DNA of 64,000 nt from Myrica gale (taxonomy: Eukaryota > Streptophyta > Magnoliopsida > Fagales > Myricaceae): contig OZ005608.1 in NCBI GenBank assembly GCA_963930655.1, positions 7,068,001 through 7,132,000 on the forward strand, read 5' to 3'. Within the stretch, counting starts at the first letter, position 1, and every line of letters starts with the position of its first letter. Below the pieces are notes generated by a model. The model did no database searches and had not been told where the DNA came from. It was given only the letters and a program-made list of their open reading frames with translations. Below, in pieces: positions 52,760 to 64,000 of this stretch. Position numbers and translations under genes: made by a program.

Positions 52760-54482
52760 GATGGGGTCCTATCATTTTGCGTAATTTGTATATATATGGC
52801 CTTGGACACGACCCTTACTTAATGCCTAATGGATTGCTAAGCCATGTTATGTTATCTTGCCCCGAGACAATTTTGATGATGATGGTTTCTGATGAACAGA
52901 AGGTGACTTCCATTTCGCACCATATAGCCACGTTGCAGATCTATCTAAGGTGTGTTGTCCATCAATGTAGTGACTTCTGCATGCCGCATTGCATGTTCAA
53001 TTTACTTCATCTTGAGAAGTACAATCATTTATGTTTTGATGGGAAATATAAAAATTTCATATCCAGCCAGCCTTGTGAGGTTGTGGGTTGCGCTGTGATA
53101 CTTTGAGGTGTCTTTTGTGGCCTTAATTAAATTCATTCAGGCTCAGATGTAGGCATGTTGCAACATCTAGGCATAAAGCAACATGTGGATTGAAGATGCA
53201 CTGCGTGAATATCAGTCTGCTTAGTGGTAATCTTGAAAGGCATGCTTTGTTGGAAAAAGAAAGAAAGAAAGATAAATTTTTCAGTTAATTTCTAGTAAGG
53301 TCTGACTTGGTCATCTCTTATTCATTCTCTTCTTTCACTCAAAGTGGGATTCAAGTATGACAATCTCCCTCTTAAATTTTTGACGTCCTTATCAATGCCC
53401 ATAAAGTTCAAATTGGCGGTTATTAAAATCGTTATGATACCATTTGTAACGATCCAAGGACAACGCTAGTTACATCTGTGCTTTAATTTCAAAAGAATTA
53501 ATCAAGTGGCTTTTAAAATTTTTTGGATCATTATACAGCTTAGGTCCAAATAGTAAGGTCTTAATGTAAGATTTGATCATCTTTCATTCTTTCTCTTCTC
53601 TCACTTTATATGTGATTCGGGATATTATAATGTCTTAGATGGCTTCATAATCAGTTGCAAAACAACTAGAATGAACATCATCTGGAGCTGTCTGAAAGTA
53701 TATTAATGTAGGTACAGTAAACGCTGGGTAGGTCAGAAGCAAGGGTTGTGGTAGTATAGTAATTCCAAATCCAACTTTTGAAGCAGGGGATATCCGGTTC
53801 ACTTTTTCATAGGTTTCCTAATAGAAAGTCATGTTCTAGCAAACTAACAATTCTTTGCGAGAATGATTACGCGATTGTTGTTCAAGGACGACGGGATTCA
53901 CACCTTCCCTCACGTAGACAACCATGTCTGACGTGATAGCTCAATGTTGTTCATTCTTTGCTAAAGAAATGGGCGGTTTTCTCACTACTTTTGCCTTAAA
54001 GCATGTTGCCAAATGAAGCCTCCATAATTTGTACCAAGAGATTGCTTTCATTGAACCGGAACAGATGTTTTATGTTTCCTCGCTAGTCTTACTTTAGATT
54101 GAAACCTATGAAGGCAGAAGAACAAGGTTACGTAAAATGGATGACCTCTCGACCTTGAAATTGTCCAACACCCTGACAGTCCCACTTTGGCGGCTCACTT
54201 CGGCTCTAAATATGCTTTTATAAAACAAAGGCTTGTCAAATATGAAGATTTTGCGGATTCTCACCTACCTACACTCTTTCTTGCTGTAGATATTCCTTCT
54301 TGGATATTCTTATTTACATCCAGACCTCTTATCTTTAGGGTTGTAACTGTAACTGTGTGCATTAGAGAGGACCATGTTCACGTAAGGTGGAAAATATCAA
54401 ATATGTTCTTCACGTAATAATCGCCTAAATAAAGAAGAAAGAGTAACAAAATCCAGTTCATACATGCACCTCTCTCTCAGGG
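52760..54482. other. KNOX 3' region and intergenic spacer
   Basis: The first few hundred bases are probably the KNOX 3' UTR. A (GAAA)n run lies near 53257. No other gene or RNA is recognised up to the LTR element. Confidence 0.5.
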
Positions 54483-56123
54483 TGTTGGGAAAGCGGCACG
54501 AAAATTCAAAGAAAAAAAACACCAAGAATTTATGTGGTGTCTGTTGCTCCCATTGCTCACCGCCCAAAGCAATTTTATTAAGAACGCTTAAAAAATCACT
54601 CTACCCGCCCAATACAATAACTACACCACTCTCTCTCATTTTTTTTTCTCTCTGCCCAATGCTCACGCGCCCCTTCTCCTATAACATAAGACTCTATTTA
54701 TAGAAAAATATACAAAGAGAAAACCCTAAACTTGGAGTGGGGAGGAATTAAACTTCCTTTCCAAGTCTACTTCTATTCCAAGTCTACCTTATATGGGTGT
54801 CGACCCCAACAATTCTCCCCCTCCATACCCATAAGGGAAGAATCCGTTCCTAACATCTTTTCGGTTGAGTGCATCCTGAGCTCCGATCAGTAGAACATTT
54901 CTGCAACTTTGGTGTCTGTTGCTCTCCTTGCATTCTTTTTATACTGGCACTCCAACCTCGTCATTGTCATCGGAAGACCAACCATACTCTCATCCGAGTG
55001 TCTTGCACCCCGACTAGGGTGCTCACATCTCTTGCATGTACCGTCGGACCCAAGTAGAACAGTGTCTCCCACTGCTCTTGCATCTCCACCGGTTGGTACC
55101 AAGCACCTCCGCTTGCTACACGATGTCGGAGTCATCAATCCCCTTCGGTTTCTTGCCATCATTCTCCAATGGATCGGACATATTCTTTGCATAAGGGATA
55201 TCCTCCATCCGTGGCTTCCAGCTCATGTAATTCGCAGCAGACATCATCATTATACCGGTAACACTTTGCCATCTCAATTCACACTAATTGAGGTAGAATT
55301 TCAAAATTCTGACCACCAATGAATCCGAGATGACCCAAACTCTAGGAATCGGTCTGACCTACTCGAAAACCGAAATCGATATGAACCTGCCAAAAAACCA
55401 CTTTGGAACAAAATCAGAATCTTCTGCGGGAATATTCTCATTGGAATATTTTGATTCCCTAGAATATTCTATGATGATGTGACATTAACTGGAACCCTGC
55501 TGACGTGGCGGTTGGGACCCACCGGTTGATGTGGCGATGATGTGGCATGCTACTGGGCATGTGCGTGTGTGGTGCTTGGGCGAGTGAGGACACGTCCTAC
55601 GTCTCTTTGGCGCGTGTGAGCGCGTCCCCCGCGTGGATGGCACGCTACGGATTCCTGCGTCTCATGGAGGCGAGTCCTGGCTCTTCCGGCAACGTTTTTC
55701 CGACCTCCGGCTTCGTCTCGTCCTCCTCTACAAGCTGGTGTCCTCCAATCTCCGAGTGGATGACTTTGAATTTTCGGACCTTCTCTACTTCCCCTTGAAA
55801 AACTGCTCCGGCTCCTCGAACCTGTTCTGGAACCACTTGTTGGGAAAATCGACACAAAAATTTAAAGAAAATAACACCAAGAATTTATGTGGTTCCACCC
55901 CAATCCGGCCTACGTCCACCACAAAACAATTTGATTAAGAGGGCTTAAGAGAATCACTACAATAGCCACATCAAGCTCGTTTTTTTCCTCTCTCTGCCAA
56001 ATGCTCACGTGCCCTTTCTCCTATAACATAATAATCTATTTATAGGAAAAGATGTAAAGAGAAACCCTAAGAAAAAACTCTAAACTTGAAGTGGGGAGTT
56101 TCCTTTCCGAGTTTATTTTTAGG
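54483..56123 (-). mobile_element. Small non-autonomous LTR element, Copia-like fossil
   Basis: A 329-bp LTR (54483-54811) has TGTTGGG/CCCAACA inverted ends. A second copy of the same LTR starts at 55838 and is cut short near 56123 by a foldback element. Read on the minus strand, a primer-site-like GTGGTTCCAGAAC lies just inside the LTR that ends at 55838, and a purine tract (GGAGGGGGAGAAT) lies just before the other LTR; these set the orientation. The roughly 1-kb internal region has no gag-pol that I recognise, so it would have depended on proteins from other elements. The two LTRs differ at many sites, which suggests an old insertion. Confidence 0.75.
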
Positions 56124-56755
56124 GAATTTAGCATTTTAGTCCTTAGGTTTTACACGCTTTTAGTCCTTAGATTGTTATTGTCTCGTTATTTCTGTTGGCA
56201 TAGCTCTTCGTTTTTTGTTTTGGGACATTTCTAGTGTTGGGTCCACACTCATATTAGATAGACTTGGAATAAAAATAAGGAAATTTATCAGTTTACTCCT
56301 TAGGTTTTACACGCTTTTACGTTTTAGTCTTTGAGTTTACTTTTTTCAAATACTAGTCATTGGGTTTACATTTTTTTATAAAATGGTTATTCCGTCAGTT
56401 TACCGTCCATATACTTAACGGAGCTCTCTGACACGTCAGCAATTTGAAGCGGTCGACCGCTCACGTTCAAAACATATACTCGGTCGACCGCTACATGGTC
56501 CGTTAAGCATATGGACGACAGACTACGGAATGACCATTTTGTAAAAAAATATAAACCCAAGAACTAATATTTGAAAAAATTAAATCCAAAAACTAAAATG
56601 TAAAAGCGTGCAAAACCTAAGACTAAACTGATAAATTTCTTATTTTATTCCAAGTCATCTAACTTGAGTGTGGACCAACGCTGGAAACGTCCCAAAACAA
56701 AAAAACGAAGAGCTATGCCAACAGAAATAACGAGACAATAACAATCTACCCGAAA
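56124..56755. repeat. Large foldback element inserted in an LTR
   Basis: The left arm from 56171 (AGATTGTTATTGTCTCGTTA) is complementary to the right arm ending near 56747 (TAACGAGACAATAACAATCT), with about 240-bp arms and many stretches of near identity (GCATAGCTCTTCGTTTTTTG against its complement). The centre contains a repeated GGTCGACCGCT motif. Segment 56124-56170 repeats an internal piece (TAGGTTTTACACGCTTTTA), as if the end had been copied twice. It is non-coding and probably a MITE or foldback transposon. Confidence 0.85.
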
Positions 56756-57045
56756 ACACAGCATGTCCCTATGGGGTTCAAGCTCTCTTGCTCTACTAAT
56801 TCCAATATAGCAGATCGCATAGAGATGTAGAGGGCGCGAGATAGAGGAGAAAGAAGAAGATGGATAGACACCGATTGTTCAGTTTCTTCGAATTACAGTG
56901 CAGAAAACACAGGGAACAGAGAATCAATGTGCTCTGTTTCTCTTGACTCCAATAAAGAAAACATAGCAAACCACGCCCCTTTTAAATTAAACGCAATTTA
57001 CAGTCACAATTCCTCAAAATCCCCAGTGGGCGTTCCTTAATCCTT
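56756..57045. other. Upstream flank of the receptor kinase pseudogene
   Basis: A short unique stretch between the foldback element and the kinase locus. The in-frame codons directly upstream of 57046 include no ATG before a stop at about 56983. Confidence 0.5.
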
Positions 57046-60000
57046 TTGTCCTTCATATTCTTCATATTCTTCTCTCCTTCCGTCTCTGACTCTCAAACTA
57101 CCGAATCTGGTCATTTCTGCGATTCCACAAATCAAGAAGACAGCCCAAACTTCTTTCCTAATATGAAATTAGTCTCCAGAAAAGTCAATGAAGAACGCTG
57201 GGGATCCCTGGCTGTGGTTTCGCCAAAGCCTGAGGTCTTCACCTTGGCTCAATGCTATGGCTTTCTCTCGCATACTGATTGCTTAGCCTGTTACTTTGAG
57301 AGCCGGAAAAAGCTCCTCAAATGCCCTTCAGAACGATCGGCCCGCATTTATCTTGATGGTTGTTTCTTTCGCTATGATAAATATAGCTTCTTTTCTGAGG
57401 CCGTCGACGAAGAACGCGACACGGTGAAGTGTGCCTCACCAAAAGGTGTTTGGAAAGAAAAGTACATCGGTAAGGAATTTGCAAAAGTTGGTGATCAAGT
57501 TATTATGAATATAACTGAAATGGCGGTGAGGAACGAAGGATTCGCAGTGTCAGGGAGAGGGGAGGGGACGCTGTTTATGCAATGGCGCAGTGCTGGATTA
57601 CAGTGGATGCTAAAAGCTGCAAAACTTGCTTGCTAAATGCAGGGACAAAAATTAGGAAGTGCACTCCGGCCCGCGAGGGCAGTCATGAATGCTGGTTGTT
57701 ATTTGAGGTATCCCAACGAGAAATTCTTTTCCAATGGCCGTGTGCCCGAATCTGAATCACGTAAGAACAAGCAACTCTCCAACTGCACCTGTTTTGAGTT
57801 GCATTGGTTTTTTGAATGGATATTCTCTGACGCTGTTACTTTGTTTCTTTGTGGTTAATTTAAGCACTCTGTCCTTTAATTTGGATGCATTGCCTTCAGT
57901 ATTTGAATTTTATGTTTGGTATGATTGTCTATAGTTTGCTAATTTATCATAACAATCGATTATGCCCAGTATTATCTTGTCTGATCGAGTTCCTGACCGT
58001 TAGGAACGAGTTCTGTGATGGCTAAAGTAGCTAGTTCATTTGCTTTCAAGTTTTCTTTGGTTCATTAGGAGCTCAGTGCTCTGATGAGCCTATGTTAGAC
58101 CCCCCGTCTTTCTCGTTTCATTCATTCAAGAGCTTGTAATCCAGATCACTTTATTGATCCCAGTTGAATGCATTCCTTTCTGCTTTCTGTTGCTAATAAT
58201 CTTCCTTCTTTGCATTCTTCATTCCATATATTACCAGAGCGGTCTACAGTTGGCATCACCAAAGTTGGAATCTTATCAGCAATTGCCTTGTCTGTGCTTG
58301 CTACATTTGGTGCTCTTTTAGGCTACAAGAAAATATCAGAGAGGAAAAAAAGGTAAAAATCCGTCAGAAACCATTCATATTCGAAATAGCCCCTGGTTAT
58401 ATACGTATACACATTACACACACACATATACACACTATAATTTCCTTATTATAGTTCTGTCTTACCTCTCTGCAGGGCAAAACAATCTTGCTGAGATTCC
58501 AAGTTTTGTGCATAACTCTAATTTGAATTTCAGGTATGAAGAGCTCGAGATGGCAACTGACTTTTTTGATGGCTCGAGGAAGCTTGGTCAAGGAGGAGCT
58601 GGTACTGTGTTTAAGGGGACTCTCCCTGATGGGAGAACTGTTGCAGTAAAAAAACTGTGTTTTAATGCGCGGCAATGGGTGGATCACTTGATTCACTTCT
58701 TCAATGAGGTCAACTTGATCAGCGGTATTCAACATAAGAACCTTGTTAGGCTTTTGGGTTGCAGCATTGAGGGCCCAGAGAGCCTTCTAGTTTATGAATA
58801 CGTACCCAATAGAAGCCTTGATCAAATTCTTTTCGGTGAGTGTCTCCTTAACGGTGCTGTTTTAACCTATCTGTAATAATATCCATTCACATTATTGTCA
58901 CCGCAAATTATGTGACAATAGCATGCTTACTTTCATTCAGTTCAATACGTATAACTTGCCAACAAACTTCACATGGATTTTGAAATCATGGACGACCATG
59001 TTTAATTTCACTTGAGAACAATTTAGTCTGAGATTTATGTAGAGCAGTGTTAGGCGTCTGTCCTCACAAATTGTTCGTTAATATTAATCAATATCTTGTC
59101 TTTGCAGTTAACCACTCCGTCCAAATTCTAAGCTGGCAGGAGCGTTTCGATATTATATTGGGTACAGCAGAAGGCCTCGCATATCTTCATGGAGGTTGTG
59201 GTGAAAAGATTGTCCACAGAGACATAAAAACCGGCAACATTCTTCTTGATGAGAATCTTAGTCCAAAGATTGCTGACTTTGGACTTGCTCGAGGTGTAGC
59301 TGCAGATAAATCTCATGTTAGCACCGGAATAGCAGGGACTCTGTAAGCTTCTGCATTATATACTGTCAAGTTCCTATTTTTAATCTCTTGAAACTTGCAC
59401 ATTATTAGCCACCTTATATTACTCCAAAAGTGTGACTGAAATTAGGAAATGTCTTCTTTGTTGCAGCGGATATATGGCACCTGAGTATCTTGTTTGAGGA
59501 CAACTAACAGACAAGGCAGATGTTTATGCTTTTGGAGTGCTGGTTCTGGAGATTGTATGTGGTAGGAAGAGCAGTGTTTTTACGCAGAAGTCAACCTCAA
59601 TTTTGTACTCTGTAAGATCCATCTTTCTTTTAACACTAATAATCTGTGATGTATTCTCATCAGGGTGATTCATGTGTTCTTTTCTCATATATGTGGACAC
59701 TATAACATTTAAATAGTTTGACTACTTAGATCCTTCTAAGATCCTTTCTTTCTCTTTTTTTCTCGGAATTGTTTTACACATGTCTGAATCTCAGCAGAAC
59801 ATTTAGTTTAGCCTTAGTTAACTTGGTTAATTTTCCTTGTCCTGCCATCAGGTTTGGAAGCATTGCCAGGCAAACAATATTACTGAATCCGTTGATCCGG
59901 CCTTGAAAGGTAGATATGCTCTAGGAGAGGCAGCAAACGTTCTTCAAATCGGTCTTCTTTGCACGCAAGCTTCTGCTGCACTGAGACCATCCATGTCTGA

Positions 60001-60283
60001 AGTGGTTCAGTTGCTAACCAATATAGAATGAGTCGTTCCCTCACCGAAACAGCCTCCATTCATGAATGCTAGTTTCATAACCGATGACCCCATTAGCATG
60101 AACACTTCAAACTCTAACTGGCAAACAGCAATTGAACTATCGTGTTCGTACACCATTACGTCCCCAGATGGGCAACGGACATCTGGAATCTCCTGTTTTT
60201 ACAGTGCCGAGTCCAGCAGTGTGGGCAGCCCTGAATCAGATAGTCCTGCTAGCTTTCAAGCATCTGAGTCATTCAGTAGGTAA
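57046..60283 (+). pseudogene. Cysteine-rich receptor-like kinase (CRK, DUF26), disabled
   Basis: The exons are 57046-57760, 58238-58352, 58534-58835, 59108-59342, 59467-59611 and 59852-60283. The first encodes two DUF26 (stress-antifungal, Gnk2-like) domains with motifs such as YGFLSHTDCLACY and NAGCYLRYPNEKFF. The second is a transmembrane helix ([20 protein letters not shown]). The kinase follows with a Gly loop ([12 protein letters not shown]), catalytic Lys (VAVKKL), [17 protein letters not shown] and an APE-type loop (MAPEYL). It is closest to the CRK2/CRK3 group. There is no ATG in frame at the signal peptide. Frame changes occur near 57575 and near 57680 in exon 1. TGA stands at 59495-59497 just after MAPEYLV, and TGA at 60029-60031 cuts off the tail. 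The splice sites and most kinase residues remain, so the loss of function looks relatively recent. CRKs sense apoplastic stress and redox signals; this copy probably does not. Confidence 0.85.
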
Positions 60284-60949
60284 AAGTCGTTGCAACTTCA
60301 AGAAAAGTAGGCAGAGGAGATGCAATCTCGGGGAAAAAAGAGGATTCGGTTCAACTGTAATGAATCTCCTTGAAGTTTGCAGCCAAAGAACTGAAGGAAG
60401 ATTGCTGCACATATAACCAGGGACATGTAGTTATAACGCGGGCAGTTTACTTTTGTTTTCCTTTATTTATTGATTTTTTCCCCCAAAGCAAAAGCTGGTA
60501 AAAGGTTCAGACCACTAGAAGATGGGCATGAATCTCGTCTCCTTAGCATAGTCGCCTATGGAGACCTGAAATTTCGGACAGTTTCAATTTTGCTTTCCTT
60601 TATTTATTGACTTTTTTTTTTCTGAGGTTCAGCCTGGAAGATGGGCATGAGTCTCTCATCTCCTTGGCATCTTCGCCTCTGGAGACTTGAACCCATATAC
60701 ACTAGCCACTATGTCCTTACCTTACCTCTCTTCACCAACCCAACTCCTAATTGCATGGATGATTCTGTTTTGGTTTCTTGACTTGATTGTCTTCTAATAT
60801 CATTCTTCCAATACAACAATTACATATAATCCATAAATGTTTGTTGAATTGGCTGTTTCCAAATGGACAGGTTGATTACGCTCTTAAAAAAAATATCAAA
60901 TAACAGTTTATATTTAATGGTATAATCATCGTTTCATTTCTTAAAGTTA
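60284..60949. other. Spacer after the receptor kinase pseudogene
   Basis: This contains a pair of similar stretches near 60470-60560 and 60590-60690 (TTTCCTTTATTTATTGA, then GATGGGCATGA and CTCCTTGGCAT-like blocks), a partial direct duplication. No gene is seen. Confidence 0.5.
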
Positions 60950-61193
60950 ATTTTATGGATAAATACAAAATCAGTCCTTGTGATATACGCAAAAATCGAT
61001 TTAGTCTCCGGGATATGAAAAAACATAAATTTAGTCCTCGTGATTTTAGAAAGTGATAAAATTAGTCCCTTATGGAGGACCAACAACAAACGAAAATAGA
61101 ATCACAGAGACTAAATTTATGATTTTCATATCACAGAGACTATATCAATTTTTTGCGTATAACACATGGACCAATTTTGCATTTATCCCTAAT
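60950..61193. repeat. Foldback element
   Basis: The left arm (TGGATAAATACAAAATCAGTCC, then ATACGCAAAAATCGATTTAGTC) pairs with the right arm (GGACCAATTTTGCATTTATCC, then TTTTTTGCGTAT). It is non-coding, about 245 bp long, and of the same general design as the element at 1785-2222. Confidence 0.8.
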
Positions 61194-61833
61194 TTTTTAA
61201 TCTGACTTGACAGAAAAAATAGATAAAAAATGTAATACATTAAGGATTTGTAGCTTGTAGATATAATATCGTGATAATTTATGGTGTAAAGTGCGGAAAC
61301 TATTATATTTCGTTCGTAGGTAAATTTTTTTTTGTACTTTTAGTTTCCTAAGCATATAATAATATATCATTTAGCATGGAGTCTGTCCCCTTGTACTGTC
61401 TGTCAGCATCTGGAGCGGGGTACGTGGCAGAAGGTATTTAAAGGGTGAAAATTTACATCACAATCTTCTAAGAAGATTATAGTTTACACCCTCGACCTCT
61501 CTTAAAAAAAAAAAAAGTAAAAAAAGGGATTCTATAGCAGTACTGCAGGGCTTCTATTCCTATATCTGGCCCAATACGGCAAGGTTTAGGCCCACCTGAT
61601 AACGAACACAAAAACTGCCAAGGCCACAATGCATTTTTTGGCGCATAATCTGGGGAACATATTTTAATCGTCGGAAAATTCGAGTGGAGAGAATAGAAGC
61701 ACAGGGAATCAGTATTTCACTGCTACCGAGAAATATATTATCCCGTCCTACTTTTCGCTTTGGCTTTGCGAATTCATAAAAGTTGCTTGGAATGGCGGGC
61801 TCCTGAGGCCTACGCAGCACTTCGACTGCTGCC
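61194..61833. other. Upstream region of the PP2A B55 gene
   Basis: AT-rich sequence leading to the gene. An antisense frame (61847-61560) overlaps the B55 start and shows no domain. I see no convincing TATA box. Confidence 0.5.
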
Positions 61834-64000
61834 ATGACTTTAAGCACGGACTCTCGCGCTCCTCTGGAGTGGAAGTTCTCTCAGGTCCTCGGCGAACGAG
61901 CTACCGGAGAGGATGTCGAAGACGGTTAGGATCTTTGTGTGTGTTTGCTGAGAAACTGCAGGAAAATAAATTAAAGTTTAACTAACTTCAGTGATCATGG
62001 TCTGGGTACCCGGAGAAAGTCGAAATTGTTACTCTACTGAGCCTTGTTTCATAGTTGAACATTTTGGTTTAGGTCGACTATGGTACTTACTAAATAGTTA
62101 GTTGAGGAGAAAATTTGTAGGATATCAATCTCGAAGATGTTTTTGTGCCTCATGACTTAGCATGTAGTTAAGCTTTGTTTTTGAGAGACTAACGCAATTG
62201 AAGATGTGAGGATAGGATTTTGTTTTCTTTACTTGCATGTTCTAAGCTGCCTAAATGTAACCTTGACTGAGCATCAAACTTTCTTTTGTTCTATATCACA
62301 GAGCAAAAATTTTCTTCACTTGTTGACTCGATAACATTGGACTTTCTTTCAGTCGATATCATATCCTCGATAGGATTCGATAAGAGTGGTGATTACCTCG
62401 CTGTTGGAGATCGGGGTGGCCGTGTGGTAATTTTTGAAACGTTGGACGGGAAAGATGTAAGAATCAAGCATTCCGTTTGGGGTATTTCGAAATGTGTCTT
62501 AAATTGGAACTAGGAAGACTTTTGTATATTCATTTTGGTCTATATTCTTGTTTAGGCTGGCAGCTGTATTGGTTATTTGGTATCTAATCTTGGGTACAAT
62601 TTGCGTTTGTGATCATTTTATCATGGCATATTAGACTTACAATCAGCACCTTTCTCGGAATGAGTTGGAGCAGTTGGATGTTAGTTTCACACGCCATCCA
62701 CAATTTCAATATAAGGCCGAATTTCAGAGTCATGAGCCTGAGGTATGATTTGTGCTTGTTGTTGGATAATTTGGGATCTATGGTACTTAGTCTGGCTGTT
62801 TTCAGTGTATCGGTGCTTTTGGTTTTGGTGCCTGTGTATTGCAGATCCTGATGGTGTTACCTTTTCTTTAGTTTGATTACTTGAAGAGTTTGGAAATTGA
62901 AGAGAAGATCAACAAATTAAGATGGTGTGCAAGACAGAATGAATCATTATTCATCCTTTCGACAAATGATAAGACAATTAAATTGTGGAAGGTATGTGTT
63001 TTTAGAAGAAGTAAATCTTCCTCTTAAGGTTTTATCTACTGAGATTCAGAAGATTTGGTGCATTATAACCAGAAGAGGAAGACTGAGTGTTTCATTTACT
63101 TCTTCCCTCAATTACTCATACTTCACTAAGATGTACCTTTGGTTAATTGGTTATGGCAGGCTATATTAGACTAATTCCTTATTATAGCAAGAATTCTTTA
63201 CAGTAAATGATCGGAGCTGTAGTATAGATCAACTAGATATCCAGACAGGTGACAAGGAAGGGGCAAACTGGAATAAGTGGGATACTGCTTTAGTGACTTG
63301 CTGTTTTGTTGTGGCCTTTGAAAATGGAGGAAAACATGGGTCTCATCCAAGAAGGGAATCAAGTATTAAAAGTGGAAGCTATCTCAGTGGCCACATTCCT
63401 TGTTTAGCGCCCAAAAAATAGAAGAGAAAAGGAAAGGATTCACGTTTTATCCTTTTAGGATCTTCAATTTTAGAAGCTTGGTTCATGTGGATCTTTTGGT
63501 TTTCACATTTTCAGAATAGAGATGTGGAGGCCTAGGCCCAGTCTGTGCAACCCATGGAGGTTTAGCTAGTGCAGTTGCCAATTTTTCCTGACCTTGTATG
63601 GGGAAGGAAAATCACAAGGAAAAGGGCCTTTAAAACTGACGTGCAAGCCCTCTCTTTTGCCTTATCTGAACTGGTGGAAGGAGGTCTAGTGAAGTATAGT
63701 ATAGAATGTCGGAAAGACCCACTTTGCAAAATAGATTGCTAGAGCGTATTTTTTTTTTCATTTTTTTAGTGTTTTTTTCTGCCTTGGAGGACATTTGTGA
63801 ATTACTCCCTTATAAGTTGTCTTGGGAAAACCTACTCTGTTCAATCTGCTTTGTTCGTCTAGTCAGTGGTAATAGATAAGGTTTTTTTATTATAAGTGGT
63901 AATAGATAAGGTTGGAAGCTAGAAATGGGGGAGATGCCTTATTTATTATAAAAGTCGGGTGGATATTGTAAAACCCGGTTTAGACCCAAACTACACCTAG
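61834..64000 (+). CDS. Protein phosphatase 2A regulatory subunit B55, first four exons (partial)
   Basis: Exons 61834-61924, 62353-62456, 62635-62742 and 62872-62991 join in phase to 141 residues. They match the N-terminus of plant B55 (PR55/B-type) subunits: [19 protein letters not shown], then [20 protein letters not shown] (the first WD40 blade), [20 protein letters not shown] and [14 protein letters not shown], ending [10 protein letters not shown]55 is a WD40 propeller that directs the PP2A core to its substrates in the cytosol and nucleus. Splice sites are GT-AG. The sequence after 62991 should begin the next exon (VQ-type, WD repeats), but I find none up to 64000, so the rest lies to the right or the gene is truncated. 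The start is the first ATG, and the N-terminal tail before WKFSQ is short and variable in this family. Confidence 0.85.
62992..64000 (+). other. Fourth intron of the B55 gene, or its end
   Basis: It begins GTATGTG. No B55 exon follows within the window. A 20-bp direct repeat (AAGTGGTAATAGATAAGGTT) occurs twice near 63862-63915. The last 31 bases start TGTAAAACCCGG, which could be the first bases of an LTR cut by the window edge; this is only a guess. Confidence 0.45.

Overview
This window is nuclear DNA from a flowering plant, most likely a eudicot. The genes are split by GT-AG introns, the intergenic DNA is AT-rich, and the gene set is plant-specific: class I KNOX, cysteine-rich receptor kinase, WAK-type galacturonan-binding protein, plastid-type anthranilate phosphoribosyltransferase and a CGYC glutaredoxin. 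Much of the space between genes is made of foldback elements, MITEs and LTR or hAT remnants. I cannot name the species.

Layout, left to right. (1) 248-1050, minus: the first two exons of a small conserved plant membrane protein that runs off the left edge. (2) 4880-6753, plus: a three-exon secreted or membrane galacturonan-binding protein. (3) 9617-13349, plus: a complete ten-exon anthranilate phosphoribosyltransferase of tryptophan synthesis. (4) 14208-15711, plus: a complete four-exon CGYC glutaredoxin (GRXC1 type), followed by a perfect 129-bp tandem duplication. (5) 16659-24394, minus: a thirteen-exon multi-pass membrane protein carrying one in-frame stop and one frameshift; its introns hold a LINE fragment and a MITE. 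(6) 25179-26437: a solo LTR with an exact 5-bp target duplication. (7) About 27330-34466: a decayed hAT transposon abutting a broken Copia element. (8) 34641-36067, minus: a DPH7-like WD40 gene with two frameshifts. (9) 36.1-44.8 kb: MITE-rich DNA with no recognised gene. (10) 44839-52759, plus: an intact class I KNOX gene (KNAT2/KNAT6 type) with a 6-kb third intron. (11) 54483 to about 56123: a small non-autonomous LTR element cut by a foldback element. (12) 57046-60283, plus: a cysteine-rich receptor-like kinase pseudogene. (13) 61834 to the right edge, plus: the first four exons of a PP2A B55 regulatory subunit.

The genes do not form a pathway. They are an ordinary plant neighbourhood of unrelated loci. 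The main unusual pattern is that three host genes (5, 8, 12) carry disabling changes while the genes among them (3, 4, 10) are clean over every exon. That fits gene loss after duplication, or local sequence errors, and resequencing or transcript data would decide. Other points of interest are a GC-AG intron in gene 5, a possible second translation start in the glutaredoxin that would remove its myristoylation signal, and several MITE or foldback families present in two or more copies. I found no sign of an undescribed molecular system.
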